This document shows positions 1 through 11,433 of a stretch of DNA of 64,000 bases, piece by piece (position 1 is the first letter of the stretch; each line of letters starts with the position of its first letter). Made by a program: the position numbers and the translations under genes. A model generated the notes under the pieces. That model saw only the letters and a program-made list of their open reading frames with translations, was not told the origin of the DNA and did no database searches. Source of the stretch: Agelas oroides (Eukaryota > Porifera > Demospongiae > Agelasida > Agelasidae); assembly GCA_949130485.1 (NCBI GenBank), contig OX422183.1, forward strand, positions 22,065,202 through 22,129,201. Reading direction: 5' to 3'.

Positions 1-74
1 ACACAGAGAGCAACAGAACCTCTTCTATAGCTTAGATAACTGATTCGGAGTGGGAAATAGTCGCTCCGCAAGGG

Positions 75-300
75 TCCAAAACTCAGTCCAAAAATCAGTC
101 CATAGTCCAGTCCATAGTCCAGTCCAGAGTCCAGAGTCCAGGTTTTACACCAACCCGCATTCTAGTCCACAGTCCACTCTATATAGTCCAGTCCACAGTC
201 CAGTCCATAGTTCAGTCCATAGTCCAGTCCACAGTCCAGTTCATAGTTCAGTCCAGAATCCATTCCAGAGTCCAGAGTCCAGGCTTTGTACCTACCCAAC
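75..300. repeat. AGTCCA-rich minisatellite
   Basis: Imperfect tandem repeat of a roughly 12-bp unit built on CAGTCCATAGTC / CAGTCCACAGTC. It reads through as an open frame of repeated PVHS/SVHS residues (50-334) only because the repeat lacks stops. It lies just upstream of the first astacin copy and is not regarded as coding. Confidence 0.85.
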
Positions 301-376
301 TTCTTACACATACCTCATTGTTGAGTATTTTTAGAACAAGTTCAAGGACTTCCTTTGTGGAGTGACCTGTTTAAGC

Positions 377-384
377 TATAAAAG
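377..384 (+). promoter_or_regulatory. TATA box of astacin copy 1
   Basis: TATAAAAG lies 61 bp before the proposed ATG at 445. The same element, TATAAAAAGG, lies at an equivalent place before copy 2, and the two leaders share GTGAAATCTCAAGAA just before the ATG. Shared placement in two duplicated promoters supports function or ancestry. Confidence 0.6.
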
Positions 385-444
385 AAGCAACACTGATCAC
401 TGGGGAACTAGAATTTGGACTTGGTGAAATCTCAAGAATATACC

Positions 445-1932
445 ATGCCTGAAACATTGCTGTTCAAAGGTATGTAGAAAGCTGTATATGCATTAATGTA
501 TTAATACTGCATGCATATTCTACTTGTGTATATAGCTAGGTACACACAATTGAATGTAGTATAACTGTCACAATAATTTATGCAGCTAAATTCTTTTGTT
601 TTATGCTCTACAGGTTTTCCTATGGCAGTGACTGCTGTAGTTTTTATTTACATGTTAGCTGTCACCATGATGCAGAGTGTCAGTGGTGCACCAGTGATCA
701 GGAGGAACAATACCAACCCGATCAAGGATGGAGGTGTTGAAATTAATGTGACACAAAATTCTTCACTCTTGGAAGATGGTCTGTTTGAAGGCGATATAGC
801 AGTCACTGAAGAGTTTATTCACCAACACTATAACTTCAGCAGCATACCTGGAGGTGAAAACAATATGACCTATGATGATGAAGATGATGCGACCACAGAG
901 GGTGGACAGATGTTCAATAAACGAGCAGCTATAAGGAGTACCTATCGATTGTGGAGAAATGCAACAGTCCCATATCAATTTTCATCAAGGATTCGAAGAG
1001 ATTTAAGTCACAGAATTCGTGCTGCTATGGATCACTGGGAGGATCAAACCTGCTTACGGTTTACATGTAGAAATGGTGAGAGGGACTATGTGGAGTATAA
1101 CAACAAACTGAGAATATGTTCTTCATATGTTGGCAGACATTGGGGTAGACAAACTATCAACATGGATTCAGTCTACGGATGTGGATTTGGAACCATTGTG
1201 CATGAAATCGGACATACTGTTGGCTTCTGGCATGAACAGAGTAGACCAGACCGAGATAATTATATCCAGATTAACTTCACAAATGTGGGGGATGAAAGAT
1301 TTAAGCGTCGGCGAAACGAAAGGACAGCCAGGTTGATTCTCGAGGCTCAGAATATGACCATGGTTCAGTGATGCACTATTATAATAGTACAAGAGCATTT
1401 GTGCGAAGTGACTGCAGAGATTGTCAATCAATCCAAGTCACCAGTACCACTGCCTATCATACACAGGGTAGTCCAAGAATTGGACAAAGAACTGGACTCA
1501 GTGCCAGGGATGCTGAGCAAGCCAACCGTCTTTATTCATGCCCGAGACGTGGCATAACTGGACTGTTTGTGGTGCATGTGAAAAGTGGACAATCTCTACC
1601 AGACAGTGATCCGGTATGGAATGCTTCCAACTCCTATGTCAAGATCACAGCAGTTGATTCTACTGGTAATTATCACATAAAAAAATACCAGTGTAATCCA
1701 AGGCACCACAAGTCCAAACTGGGTTGAATATCTGGAAGTACCTGAGCGTGAGTGGCAGTTTTTCAGAATCCAAGTATGGGATGATGATTTTGTTGGTGGT
1801 GATAATGAAATGTCAGTTTCAGAGACAATTCAGATCGCACAGGGTGAACACAGCAACTTCAGACACGATGCCTGTAACAGCTATGTTTCATATGATTACA
1901 ACATGATAACAGCAGTACTAACCACAAATTAA
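445..1932 (+). pseudogene. Astacin-type metalloprotease copy 1, frameshifted and truncated
   Basis: Paralogue of the intact protease at 5756-7707. Exon 1 is 445-469 (donor GTATGT); exon 2 starts at 614 after CTCTACAG and keeps frame through the signal peptide. The propeptide keeps an FEGD motif (aspartate switch) and a KR cleavage site. The catalytic core keeps [17 protein letters not shown], with the HEIGH codons at 1201-1215. Near 1320-1335 the frame shifts, so the first frame ends at 1371; the Met-turn GSVMHY and the C2 domain continue in another frame (to about 1680). A second shift near an A-run at 1680-1690 moves the rest into a third frame, ending at 1932. The EGF domain and most of the second C2 are missing; 1933-2022 keeps only a remnant of that C2 end and of the 3' flank. 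Either a pseudogene or, less likely, two assembly indels. Confidence 0.8.
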
Positions 1933-2345
1933 TGTGAGATCAAGACACTTCGATCCATGCAATGGTGTAAGGCCCAGCTGCGACAGTGGCTATGTAGTTT
2001 TGATTGTTGCTTCGGAACACTGAAGCTCAAATTCTAATAGTTAACCATTTTCCTATAGACATTACACACATTGATTAAACTGATGTACACAATACAAATG
2101 ATTTGATCAAAAAGATGTATACAGCAAATTTATTATTTTTATGGGAATACAATTGTTACAATATAAACACATATGTAAATATGGATGAAACACCATGTTC
2201 ATATGAGTACCAACTTAGAAATATGAGGGATTGGATCCATTGCTACCCCTACCATGGTTCTGTGGAACTGCATGCTCATTATGAAATTGTGCTAATAAAG
2301 GATGCAAGGTCAATCATCATACCTACCACCTGTGTACCCCCATAA
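1933..2345 (+). other. Decayed 3' module and flank of astacin copy 1
   Basis: No gene. Bases 1975-2025 resemble the last codons of the second C2 domain of copy 2 (GGCTATGTA, then T-rich, then CTGAAGCTCAA). A stretch around 2180-2210 (GGATGAAACACCATG) matches the 3' flank of copy 2 near 7862. The duplicated block therefore extends from about 340 to about 2220. Confidence 0.55.
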
Positions 2346-2445
2346 GAGGTCTCTGTTGCCGTTGTATGCCTGAGATAGCTGCGAGGATCTGTCAGCTGAT
2401 CCCCCAATATATATATACCGTCGAAATGATCACATTCGAATCATG

Positions 2446-2532
2446 TAGTCTTGTTCCCAGGTCCTGCCCAGCTTTCTGCCACTTGCAGTTCAATTTTTCA
2501 GTCACCTGTGAGAGCCTATAGGAACAAGGCTA
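2446..2532. mobile_element. Short MITE, TAGTCTTGTTCCC-type ends
   Basis: 87-bp element with inverted ends TAGTCTTGTTCCCAGG and, at the right, CCTATAGGAACAAGGCTA. It belongs to the family seen at 4937, 25229, 27618, 32716 and 46131. The target duplication is poorly preserved here (GAATCATGT versus GAATATTTT). Confidence 0.55.
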
Positions 2533-2847
2533 GAATATTTTGTGGAAGCTATATCACTGTTATGAGAGAAAGCTATGTATTTTTCCATGCAGTGAGATGC
2601 TTCAACTCTCTTCTTGCCTGTAAACTGATAGTGTCAGCATGAATACTCAGTGAGCTAGTCTTCTCTTTGGCAATATTTTTGGAATCATTCTGCCCGTAAA
2701 ATGTATTTGTTTACACTCTGATGTTGGTTTTGAGATATGCCTCTATCGTTGTAGTTTGTGTTCACTGTAACTATGTTTAGTTATGTGCAAGTTTTGTTTA
2801 TAGTTATTTTGTATCATGCACCAGAAACCTAGGATAGGAAGGGGGAG

Positions 2848-3300
2848 GGGGTGTCGCCAACAACGTGAGATCATCAGAAAGCACACAGAATGCAGATTAT
2901 TTTGATGTAAGTCCTATCACCATGGTGTTCTCTGTTGAGGAGATACGAGCAGTTAAATTTTACCATATCTTTGATATTGCACAAACATGGTTGACTTCAA
3001 AGCAACATAGCTCCAAATCTATAGGGGGTGTCACCAACAATGTTGATATCATCAGAAAGTACACAGAAAGAGCATTAATCTGGTGTAAGTTCCATCACCA
3101 TTGTCTTTATTGCCAAGGAGATATGGGTGATTGAGTTTTACCCATCTTTTGTGCAACTTCAAAACTGCATTGCTCCAAAGTTGTATGAGGTGTCACCAAA
3201 AATATGGAGATCATGCATCACAAAGTACATCAATATGGTGCATGCAAGTCCTGTCCCAATAGCCTAATCTGAACAGAAGATATGGGCTGCTATTAGCCTG
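2848..3300. repeat. Degenerate ~165-180 bp tandem repeat, three units
   Basis: Three diverged units begin at about 2848, 3025 and 3187 with GGTGTCRCCAACAA-like sequence followed by GATATCATCAGAAAG and a TGTAAGTCC motif. Units differ at many positions, so the array is old. No coding sense is seen. Confidence 0.6.
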
Positions 3301-4927
3301 CTAAACTGGACCTTATTTTCCTGTTTCTCAAATCTTGTCAATTTTCAATGCTCTGTAGCTCGAAAACCACTGTCTCACAAATGCACAACACTAAAATCAG
3401 CCGTGTTTCTACTTTCATTCAATGTAAGTCCGAGCTTCATAGTATAGCTCATTTCATTTTGGAGCTATAACTGCTCAAAGTACCATCCTCCAGGTCATGT
3501 TTATCACTCTCCGGGTTTAACTCGTTCTTGCTACAAAGGCATGACTTCCCAGCGCCACAGACACGCAGGAGCAGCAGGATTCTACCTGAACTACGAGCAG
3601 TTCCCGTGATAGGGCAGGTAGAAAAACGGAATTTGAGAGCCGTCTCCACGTTGATCACACAATGTTTGCTAACCATACATGTTCGCAGGTCCTTGAGTGT
3701 GACCAACTACTATTGGTGTACTCTCATACATGGTCTGGAGTGTATGCACCCTTAGTGCAAGTTTACCTACACACTAGCAGAAGCCCATGGTACAGCTGAC
3801 TTGCAGTTTTGACAGGAGTTTGACAAAAAACACAGTTGCCATGCTAGTGCCTTCTTGTCTGGCTTCAAGGGTACCTCTAATGTCAGACCTACCAAGTCTC
3901 ACGCTTTGCAGGTCATTCTCACGCTCAGATACACATTAATCTCACGCCTCTTCCAACACGTGCCAGTGCCTGCGCCAAACCACACCCTTTTGTATGTGCT
4001 TCGTACAAGGAACGCTGTGCAAAGCTAGAACTGAGCACAATGAAAGGCGCTGCTCTACAGAACAAGTTCTGTAATATCATATAAGTCACTGCATGCAACA
4101 CTATGAGGCTCCAAATTGTTCGCTGCATTTTATTCATGGTTCATCCGCAGACCAAATCGTTCGCGTGGGATCTGCTCGTCGGGCACAACGCACGTGAAAC
4201 GTTTGATTACGGAAACGTGAGTACATGAATGTATGCTTGACGCTTGTGTTCATGCAGAACAGTATATGAAGGCAGAGCTGCCCGTGTTTTTGATCCTTAG
4301 CCTAGGTAGTATTCGTGGTGTACATTTCGCGTACTAGCTTGGTTCTTCCAGGCCAGTGGACAAAAGCAACAGCAATCATGCAGAGACCGTCCTGATCGTC
4401 TAATTTTTGCTGAATCATACGGTTTGGGAATTTTGCGAGCAGTATTGCCAGGATGCAATGAGAGGGCTTCCTGGCCACAGGGAAAACTAGAAAATTTCCC
4501 GCACTTCATTAGGTAAAGAATGTAGCTTGTGTACACAAATAGTAGTCTCTGAATGCCTCAGAAGCATGCTCAAAATATCTTAAACTTTGTCTGGGGGAGC
4601 TGATGCTCCAAGACCCTCCTACAATGCAGTTCGCTACTTGCACATTCAACCATATACTACGTCCCCACTTTTCTTCTTCAATCCCTGGATCCAGCAACTA
4701 CTCATGCACAATGCAGCCTCACTCCTGAAGCTCCCCCACCTTGGCAGCTATGTAATGCACATGGATATTGTACTCTGTGGCAGCTTCTTTGATACACCCA
4801 CATGTCATGATACAAGGTGTCATCACTACACCTTCTATTAGTAAACATGTTGATGGTTTTGGCAGGACAGCCTTTCACAGGTATGCTCTGCACACATCTT
4901 GTTGTTGCTGTTATGCATTATGTGCAC
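3301..4927. other. Intergenic, no recognised gene
   Basis: Between the two astacin copies. Only short open frames are present. One minus-strand frame (3449-3706) has a GAGKSCL string reminiscent of a P-loop but no further GTPase or ATPase motif. Bases 3895-3965 repeat CTCACGC three times, the kind of subterminal repeat seen in transposons, but no partner end was found. Confidence 0.5.
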
Positions 4928-4999
4928 ACTTGTATCTAGTCTCGTACCCAGACCACCCTTCAACAAGAGGAGCGTCTGGGTACAAGACTAACTTGTACC
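4928..4999. mobile_element. 54-bp mini-MITE with 9-bp target duplication
   Basis: The element is 4937-4990: TAGTCTCGTACCCAGAC at the left and GTCTGGGTACAAGACTA at the right, separated by a 20-bp loop. It is flanked by ACTTGTATC (4928-4936) and ACTTGTACC (4991-4999), a 9-bp duplication with one mismatch. It belongs to the same family as 46131-46764. Confidence 0.75.
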
Positions 5000-5094
5000 A
5001 TGCACTAATGACTAGACCAGCTTCATATGTTGTTATACATACCTGTACACAGCTCTCATGCACCAGAAAGCTAGGATTGGAACGTTGGGGGGGA

Positions 5095-5585
5095 GTTTAT
5101 CTATAGTGAAATTGAGTGATCAGTTCATCCTGTTTACAAAGTCTGTTCATCCTGTCTATGCTGAAAGCTGGACAACCTGTCTACAGCTTGAGTAGGATAT
5201 CCTGTCTACAGAGTATGTAGCCAGAATTTTCTAAGTAGACATATGACCTTTTTAAAATTTGTATTACTACATTAATAAGCAATTTGGTTAGAACAAGTTC
5301 CTGAAGAATCCCCCTCACCTACCTCCATAGGAATTCCAATTTTATCTATAGTGAAATTGAGTGATGAGTTCATCCTGTTTACAAAGTCTGTTCATCCTGT
5401 CTATGCTGAAAGCTGGACAACCTGTCTACATGCAGCTTGAGTAGGATATCCTGTCTACAAAGTATGTAGCCAGAATTTTCTAAGTAGGCATATGACCTTT
5501 TTAAAATTTGTATTACTACATTAATAAGCAATTTGGTTAGAACAAGTTCCTGAAGATTCCCCCTTACCTCCATAGGGGTTCCCAT
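5095..5585. repeat. 245-bp tandem duplication upstream of astacin copy 2
   Basis: Two near-identical units start at about 5095 and 5340 (TTTATCTATAGTGAAATTGA...). They differ by a few substitutions and a small insertion (TACATGCAGC). The duplication ends about 100 bp before the TATA box of the intact protease, so it lies in its upstream region. Confidence 0.85.
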
Positions 5586-5680
5586 TTCCTGTTAAGTTCA
5601 AAGCTCTCTTTGGTTTGCTCCTCCAAGCTGCTTTCAAGATGATTTCATGCCTCTAACCTAAAAGGAAATAGGCTCCAAGC

Positions 5681-5690
5681 TATAAAAAGG
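5681..5690 (+). promoter_or_regulatory. TATA box of astacin copy 2
   Basis: TATAAAAAGG lies 66 bp before the ATG at 5756 in the same context as in copy 1 (AAGCTATAAAA), which puts a transcription start near 5710-5720. Confidence 0.6.
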
Positions 5691-5755
5691 AAAAGCATTG
5701 GTCATTGAACAGCTGGTGTGCAGTGGTGAAATCTCAAGAACCTATCACATCTGGA

Positions 5756-7707
5756 ATGCCGCAGCTCGAAGGTGAGAAGCTGTACTGTTGGTTGACATTA
5801 ACACATGTACATGTAACCTACTTGTAGATCCACTAGCTAGTTGACTTTTATATGCCACATATGCCAATAGCTATCACCCTCATGTTATATTATGCACATA
5901 ATTTTATTTTATGCTCTACATGGCAGGTATTCCTATGGCAGTGACTGCTTTAGTCTTGATTTTCATGACCACTGCCTTCATGCTGCAGAGTGTCAGTGGT
6001 GCACCGCTGATCAGCAAAAATGATACTCAAGATACCAACCTGATCAAAGATGAAGGCGTTGAAATTAATGCAACACAAAATTCTTCACTCTTAGAAGATG
6101 GTCTGTTTGAAGGAGACATAGCAATTTCTGAAGAGCTCATTCGCCAGCACTATAACTTCAGCAGCATACCTGGAGGCAAAGAATATACAACACACCAGGA
6201 TGAAGATGATGTGACTACAGAGGGTGAAGAGGGAATCAGTAAACGAGCTGCTGTAAAGAGTAACAGTCAATTGTGGACAAATGGAACTGTCCGATATCAA
6301 TTTTCATCCAGCATTCAAACAAATTGGAGGCACAAAATCCGCGAAGCTATGGATCACTGGGAGGATCACACCTGCTTACGATTTACACTTAGAAATGGTG
6401 AGAGGAACTATGTGGAGTATAACAACAAAATGAGGACATGTTCTTCGCATGTTGGTATGCGTGGGGGTAAACAAACCATTAACATAGATTCACACCGTGG
6501 ATGTACATGGGGAACAATTGTGCATGAAATCGGACATGCTATTGGCTTCTGGCATGAACAGAGTAGACCAGACCGCAACTATTATATCCAGATCAACTAC
6601 ATTAATATTGAGAATAGTAATTGGCATAATTTTATGAAAAGAACCAACAGAGAAGTTGATTCTCGAGGCTCAGAATATGACTATGGTTCAGTGATGCACT
6701 ATGAGAAAACAAAATTTGCTAGTTGCAGAGGTTGTCAATCAATCCAAGTAACCAATTTGACTGCCTATCGTGCGCAGGGTAGTCCCAAAATTGGAGATTG
6801 GACCACTGGACTCAGCACCAGGGATGTTGAGCAGGCCAAACGCCTTTATTCTTGTCCAAAACGTGGCATAAGTGGACGGTTTGTGTTTTTTATAGGAAAG
6901 GGACAATCTCTACCAGACACTGATCCAATATGGAATGCTCCAGATCCCTATGTCAAAATCACGGCAGTTGATTCTGCTGGTAATCATTATATACGCAAAA
7001 CCAGTGTGAAGCACAGTACAAATCCAACCTGGTATCAATATCTGAGACTACCTGGACGTGAGTGGCAGTTTTTCAGAATGCAGGTATGGGATGATGACGA
7101 CTTCTTACTTGGTGGTGATGATAAAATGACAGTTTCAGAGACAATTTTGATCACACCAGGCAATCATTACAATGTCAGACACTCCTCAAATGATGCCCGT
7201 AATGGCTATGTGTCATACAACTACAACTTTGTCTTAGATGGCAATGAATGCAGCCCAAATCCCTGCCTAAATGGAGGAACCTGTGTAGATGGAATTGCTA
7301 GTTACACCTGTCGCTGTAGACCTTCCTACTCAGGAACTAACTGTGGGTGGTTGTCTGGCAATTTTCGAGTTTACGCTCGATATGGACGTAATCTGCAAGA
7401 TAAAGACGGATGGTGGAATAACAGTGACCCATACCTGGAGGTCATTGCAGTTGATGCCAATGGCAACTCAGTCAGAAAGAGGACATCAACTAAGAGTGGT
7501 GATCAGAGCCCAGACTGGAATGAATGGCTGAATTTTGGCACACGAGCATGGAGGTATTTCAAGGTCCGTGTCTATGATGATGACAATAATGCAGATGATG
7601 CACTGTCTAATCAAGTTACTTGGACCATATCCTCACATGGGTCACGCACTTATGTGAGGCTGAACTGCTACAGAGGCTATGTAATTTTTAATTATTCCTT
7701 CAACTGA
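5756..7707 (+). CDS. Secreted astacin metalloprotease with C2-EGF-C2 tail
   Basis: Two exons: 5756-5771 and 5927-7707 (donor GGTGAG, acceptor TGGCAG), 598 aa. The ATG at 5756 is chosen because the same split first exon exists in copy 1. Residues 6-32 form a hydrophobic signal sequence. The propeptide has FEGD at 66-69, the aspartate switch that caps the zinc in pro-astacins, and KR at 111-112 for activation. The astacin domain runs about 113-318: zinc ligands H205, H209, H215, general base E206 ([17 protein letters not shown]) and Met-turn SVMHY at 260-264. Then come a C2 domain (321-441; acidic loops D336/D338/D345 and D394-D397), an EGF domain (445-479, six Cys) and a second C2 (480-598; D497/D499/D506, D556-D558). 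The C2 domains end in G-Y-V-x-[FY]-N-Y like the perforin C2. The likely role is a calcium-dependent, membrane-targeted extracellular protease; the tail function is inferred. Confidence 0.88.
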
Positions 7708-9837
7708 AGCTCAAGTACTTTACCATTTTCTCAGACATTCCTACAGACATTTTATACACACACTTGCTTTAGTCTACTTGTACACATTACAATTACTTTG
7801 TAAATTTGTGAAAGGTGTAACAGCTATGTTGATATTTATGAAAACAAGTATGTAAGCATCAGGATGAAACACCATGTCATATTGGTGCTAACATAGGACA
7901 TTTTACTGGTAGAAACATGGTATGATTGACTCCCATTAAAATTTTTTTCTCTCAGGAGGAAATTGGCTTGCAGTTGCTTACAGCTCTGTCACTGTGGCAT
8001 TCATAACATTGATTGGAATCTTTGCTTGCCACATTTACTAACAGTTGAGGCACACTAAGTTGTGGAAAATGCTTTTCAACCTCAACTGGACATTGTTGCT
8101 CTCTTTTGGTCAGTGGCTGCTTGATATATCACATCAAAGGCTCTTCTCAGGGTCAACAGTATCAGCTACACAAAAACCTCTCACTGATTCATACCATGCC
8201 CCATACATAGCAAAACATGGCCTGGACTTCTGCTTGTGCTTCACTTTGTTCTTCTAGTATATATTTGCCTTCAGTCCTCAACAAGACCCCAGTATTAACC
8301 TGCTAGCAATTCAAGTGGGAACTGGACTGCTCCATCTGCTTCACCATTCTACGCTCACTTTCTACTATGCTATACTTCCCAATGTCTACTACGCTTGTCT
8401 ACATGCTACATTTTTTAAATTTTGCAACGGCAAACCATACTTCTAAAATTTTACCCATTTTCTACCACACCAAACTACACTCACTCTCTACTCTCAACTA
8501 CACTATGCTATACACTACATCCTACAACTCCAGTCTCTCCATTTATCGGCAAACACCAACCTCTATATATACCTTGACCTGTTGCTATGCGATTTGCTAC
8601 AATGCACAATTCTGCCTTCCAGAAACACCACACTTTAACTTCTCCTATTTTTCCCTTTTCTGCCTTGTTTCATATTTTTAGATCCGTTGTGTATATGTGT
8701 CTTTTGTGGATTGATACCTAGGCTCTTGTACTTGCTGCAGCTAAGAAACAAAAAATAAAATAAAAAATCAGTAAAAAAGGGGTCTTTTTCATTCTCTATC
8801 TTTCCTCTCCCACTTTACTTCTTATGTACAAGTACTGCAATGCCCATTCTCCAGAAAAAATTTTTTTTAACAATTATTGCTTCTCAAGTAATTTTGTATT
8901 CTGTCTCAGGCCAGAATTGGCCTGTTGCCTTGTGGCGTGACATTAAAATTTCATTCATTCATTCATATACTTACAAATGAAACATGCTATTCATCACTAC
9001 TCCTTTATTGCAGTTTGTGAGTGCACCTGGGCTATAGATTTAGCTTTATATGTCAAGTAAAGTTGATTACCGGTATTTGATTTCTGCAGTTATATAGAGC
9101 AATGTTAGGAATTTTTTTTCTCATTACTCAGTTGATGTTTACCAACACCATCCTACTGGTTGGCTGAGATAACCACAGTTGATCTTAACAGATCTGAACC
9201 TCATATTTGTCTGGAAACTCATTTGGTACATTACAGCTAGCAGTTAGTAACTCTAATTAATTTTTTTAGCTGAGTGTATGGAATTGGAATGTAAGCCATT
9301 GCTGATCTGAATGAAGAGGCTAAATTGTATCAACTCTGGATAGCCAATTATTTACTGCAGGTTGGAAGATGATATACATCATGCTGAGGATAAATAGAGA
9401 CATTTCTGCCCTCTCCCCTCTTCCCCCCAAACTCATGTACTAAATTGTCCTCCAAATGCAGTCACAGTGTGTTGGCCCAGCTTCTTCCCTGCTGTATTGT
9501 GTTCACAACTGAGCTAGTCAAAGTCACACCTCCAGTACCCATTCGAAAGTTGTAACATAAAATTGTAGTTAGCCATCTGCCAACAGCAAGAGGTGAATTA
9601 ACCTCACCAATGTGGACAAAAGTAGAGGGTATTGGCAGTCCATCATTTTATGAGACAGAATGACAGATCAAAAAGTTACTTGATTCTTGAATATGATTAT
9701 TACTCAGTGATGGCATCACTATGGGACAACAGTTCTTGCATGTGTAAGATAACTGCAGCGGTTTTAAATTCACTGCCTGCCACACACAATGTAGCTCAAG
9801 AATTAGACATTCTACTCATTCCCGGGGACAAAACATA
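7708..9837. other. Intergenic downstream of the intact protease
   Basis: No gene recognised. The 3' flank shares GGATGAAACACCATG with copy 1. Around 8890-8970 the sequence CTGTTGCCTTGTGGCGTGAC followed by ATTAAAATTTC and (ATTC)n resembles the 3' tail of a non-LTR retrotransposon, but no reverse transcriptase sequence accompanies it. The rest is A/T-rich with short frames only. Confidence 0.45.
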
Positions 9838-9975
9838 ACCAATGGACTGCTTGTGGTGCATGTGAGAAACAATTTCTACCAGACATAGGCAATCATGATT
9901 GAACAGAATATGACTAAGTTTCAGTAATGCACTATAGTACAACAGCATTTGTGCTAAACAACTGCAAAGGCTGAT
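9838..9975 (+). pseudogene. Relic of a third astacin gene
   Basis: Bases 9840-9885 (GGACTGCTTGTGGTGCATGTG, then TTTCTACCAGACA) match the start of the C2 domain in copy 1 (1559-1605). Bases 9902-9972 (ACAGAATATGACTAAG, then CAGTAATGCACTATAGTAC) match its Met-turn region (1349-1425). The order is rearranged relative to the gene, and both parts are riddled with changes. It abuts the 10-bp minisatellite. Confidence 0.7.
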
Positions 9976-10007
9976 TTGTAATCAGGAATTACTGCAGAGT
10001 TGACTTG

Positions 10008-11433
10008 AGAACCAATAGGAACCACTGGTAACCACTGGTAACCACTGGGAACCACTGGGAACCACTGGGAACCACTGGGAACCACTGGGAACCACTGGGA
10101 ACCACTGGGAACCACTGGGAATCATTGATAACCATTGGGAACCATTGATAACCACTGGGAACCATTGAGAACCACAGGGAACCATTGAGAACCACAGGGA
10201 ACCACTGAGAACCACTGCATGGGAACCACTGGGAACCATTGATAACCACTGGGAACCATTGATAACCACTGGGAACCATTGATAACCTCTGGGAACCATT
10301 GAGAACCACAGGGAACCATTGATAACCACTGGGAACCACTGTGAACCAATAAGAACCACATGAGAACCATTGGGAACCACTGTGAACCACTGGAGAACCA
10401 CTGGAGAACCACTGGTAACCATTGATAACCATTGGGAACCATTGAGAACCACTGGGAACCATTGAGAACCACAGAGAACCACTGGGAACCACTGGTAACC
10501 ATTGATAACCATTGGGAACCATTGATAACCACTGGGAACCATTGAGAACCACAGGGAACCACTGAGAACCACTGCATGGGAACCACTGGGAACCACTGGT
10601 AACCACTGGGAACCATTGATAACCATTGGGAACCATTGATAACCACTGGGAACCATTGATAACCTCTGGGAACCATTGATAACCTCTGGGAACCATTGAT
10701 AACCTCTGGGAACCATTGATAACCACTGGGAACCACTGTGAACCAATAAGAACCACATGAGAACCACTGGGAACACTGGGAACCACTGGGAACCACTGGG
10801 AACCACTGGGAACCACTGGGAATCATTGATAACCATTGGGAACCATTGATAACCACTGGGAACCATTGAGAACCACAGGGAACCATTGAGAACCACTGCA
10901 TGGGAACCACTGGGAACCATTGATAACCTCTGGGAACCATTGAGAACCACAGGGAACCATTGATAACCACTGGGAACCACTGTGAACCAATAAGAACCAC
11001 ATGAGAACCATTGGGAACCACTGTGAACCACTTGAGAACCACTGGAGAACCACTGGTAACCATTGATAACCATTGGGAACCATTGATAACCACTGGGAAC
11101 CACTGAGAACCACTGCATGGGAACCACTGGGAACCACTGGTAACCACTGGGAACCATTGATAACCATTGGGAACCATTGATAACCACTGGGAACCATTGA
11201 TAACCTCTGGGAACCATTGATAACCTCTGGGAACCATTGATAACCTCTGGGAACCATTGATAACCACTGGGAACCACTGTGAACCAATAAGAACCACATG
11301 AGAACCATTGGGAACCACTGTGAACCACTGGAGAACCACTGGGAACCATTGAGAACCATTGAGAACCAATGAGAACCATTGAGAACCAATGAGAACCATT
11401 GAGAACCAATGAGAACCACTGAAAACCAATGAG
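10008..11433. repeat. 10-bp minisatellite with higher-order structure
   Basis: About 140 copies of AACCACTGGG and variants (AACCATTGAG, AACCATTGAT, AACCTCTGGG). Longer blocks marked by AATAAGAACCACATGAGAAC recur near 10350, 10745, 10990 and 11286, so it grew by duplicating larger segments. Because 3 x 10 bp makes ten codons without a stop, the minus strand shows long frames of repeating SQWFPVV residues; these are taken as an artefact of the repeat. Confidence 0.95.

Noticed and set aside
3449-3706. GAGKSCL string suggesting a P-loop GTPase on the minus strand
   Set aside because: The first Gly of the P-loop is replaced by Arg and no switch or NKxD motif follows; only 85 codons, no exons.
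5911-5926. ATG at 5911 as start of the intact astacin
   Set aside because: It lies in the intron just before the acceptor TGGCAG; the duplicated copy lacks it, and both copies have a matching short first exon.
10008-11433. CRISPR-like appearance of regular short repeats
   Set aside because: Units are directly adjacent with no unique spacers, and the setting is eukaryotic.
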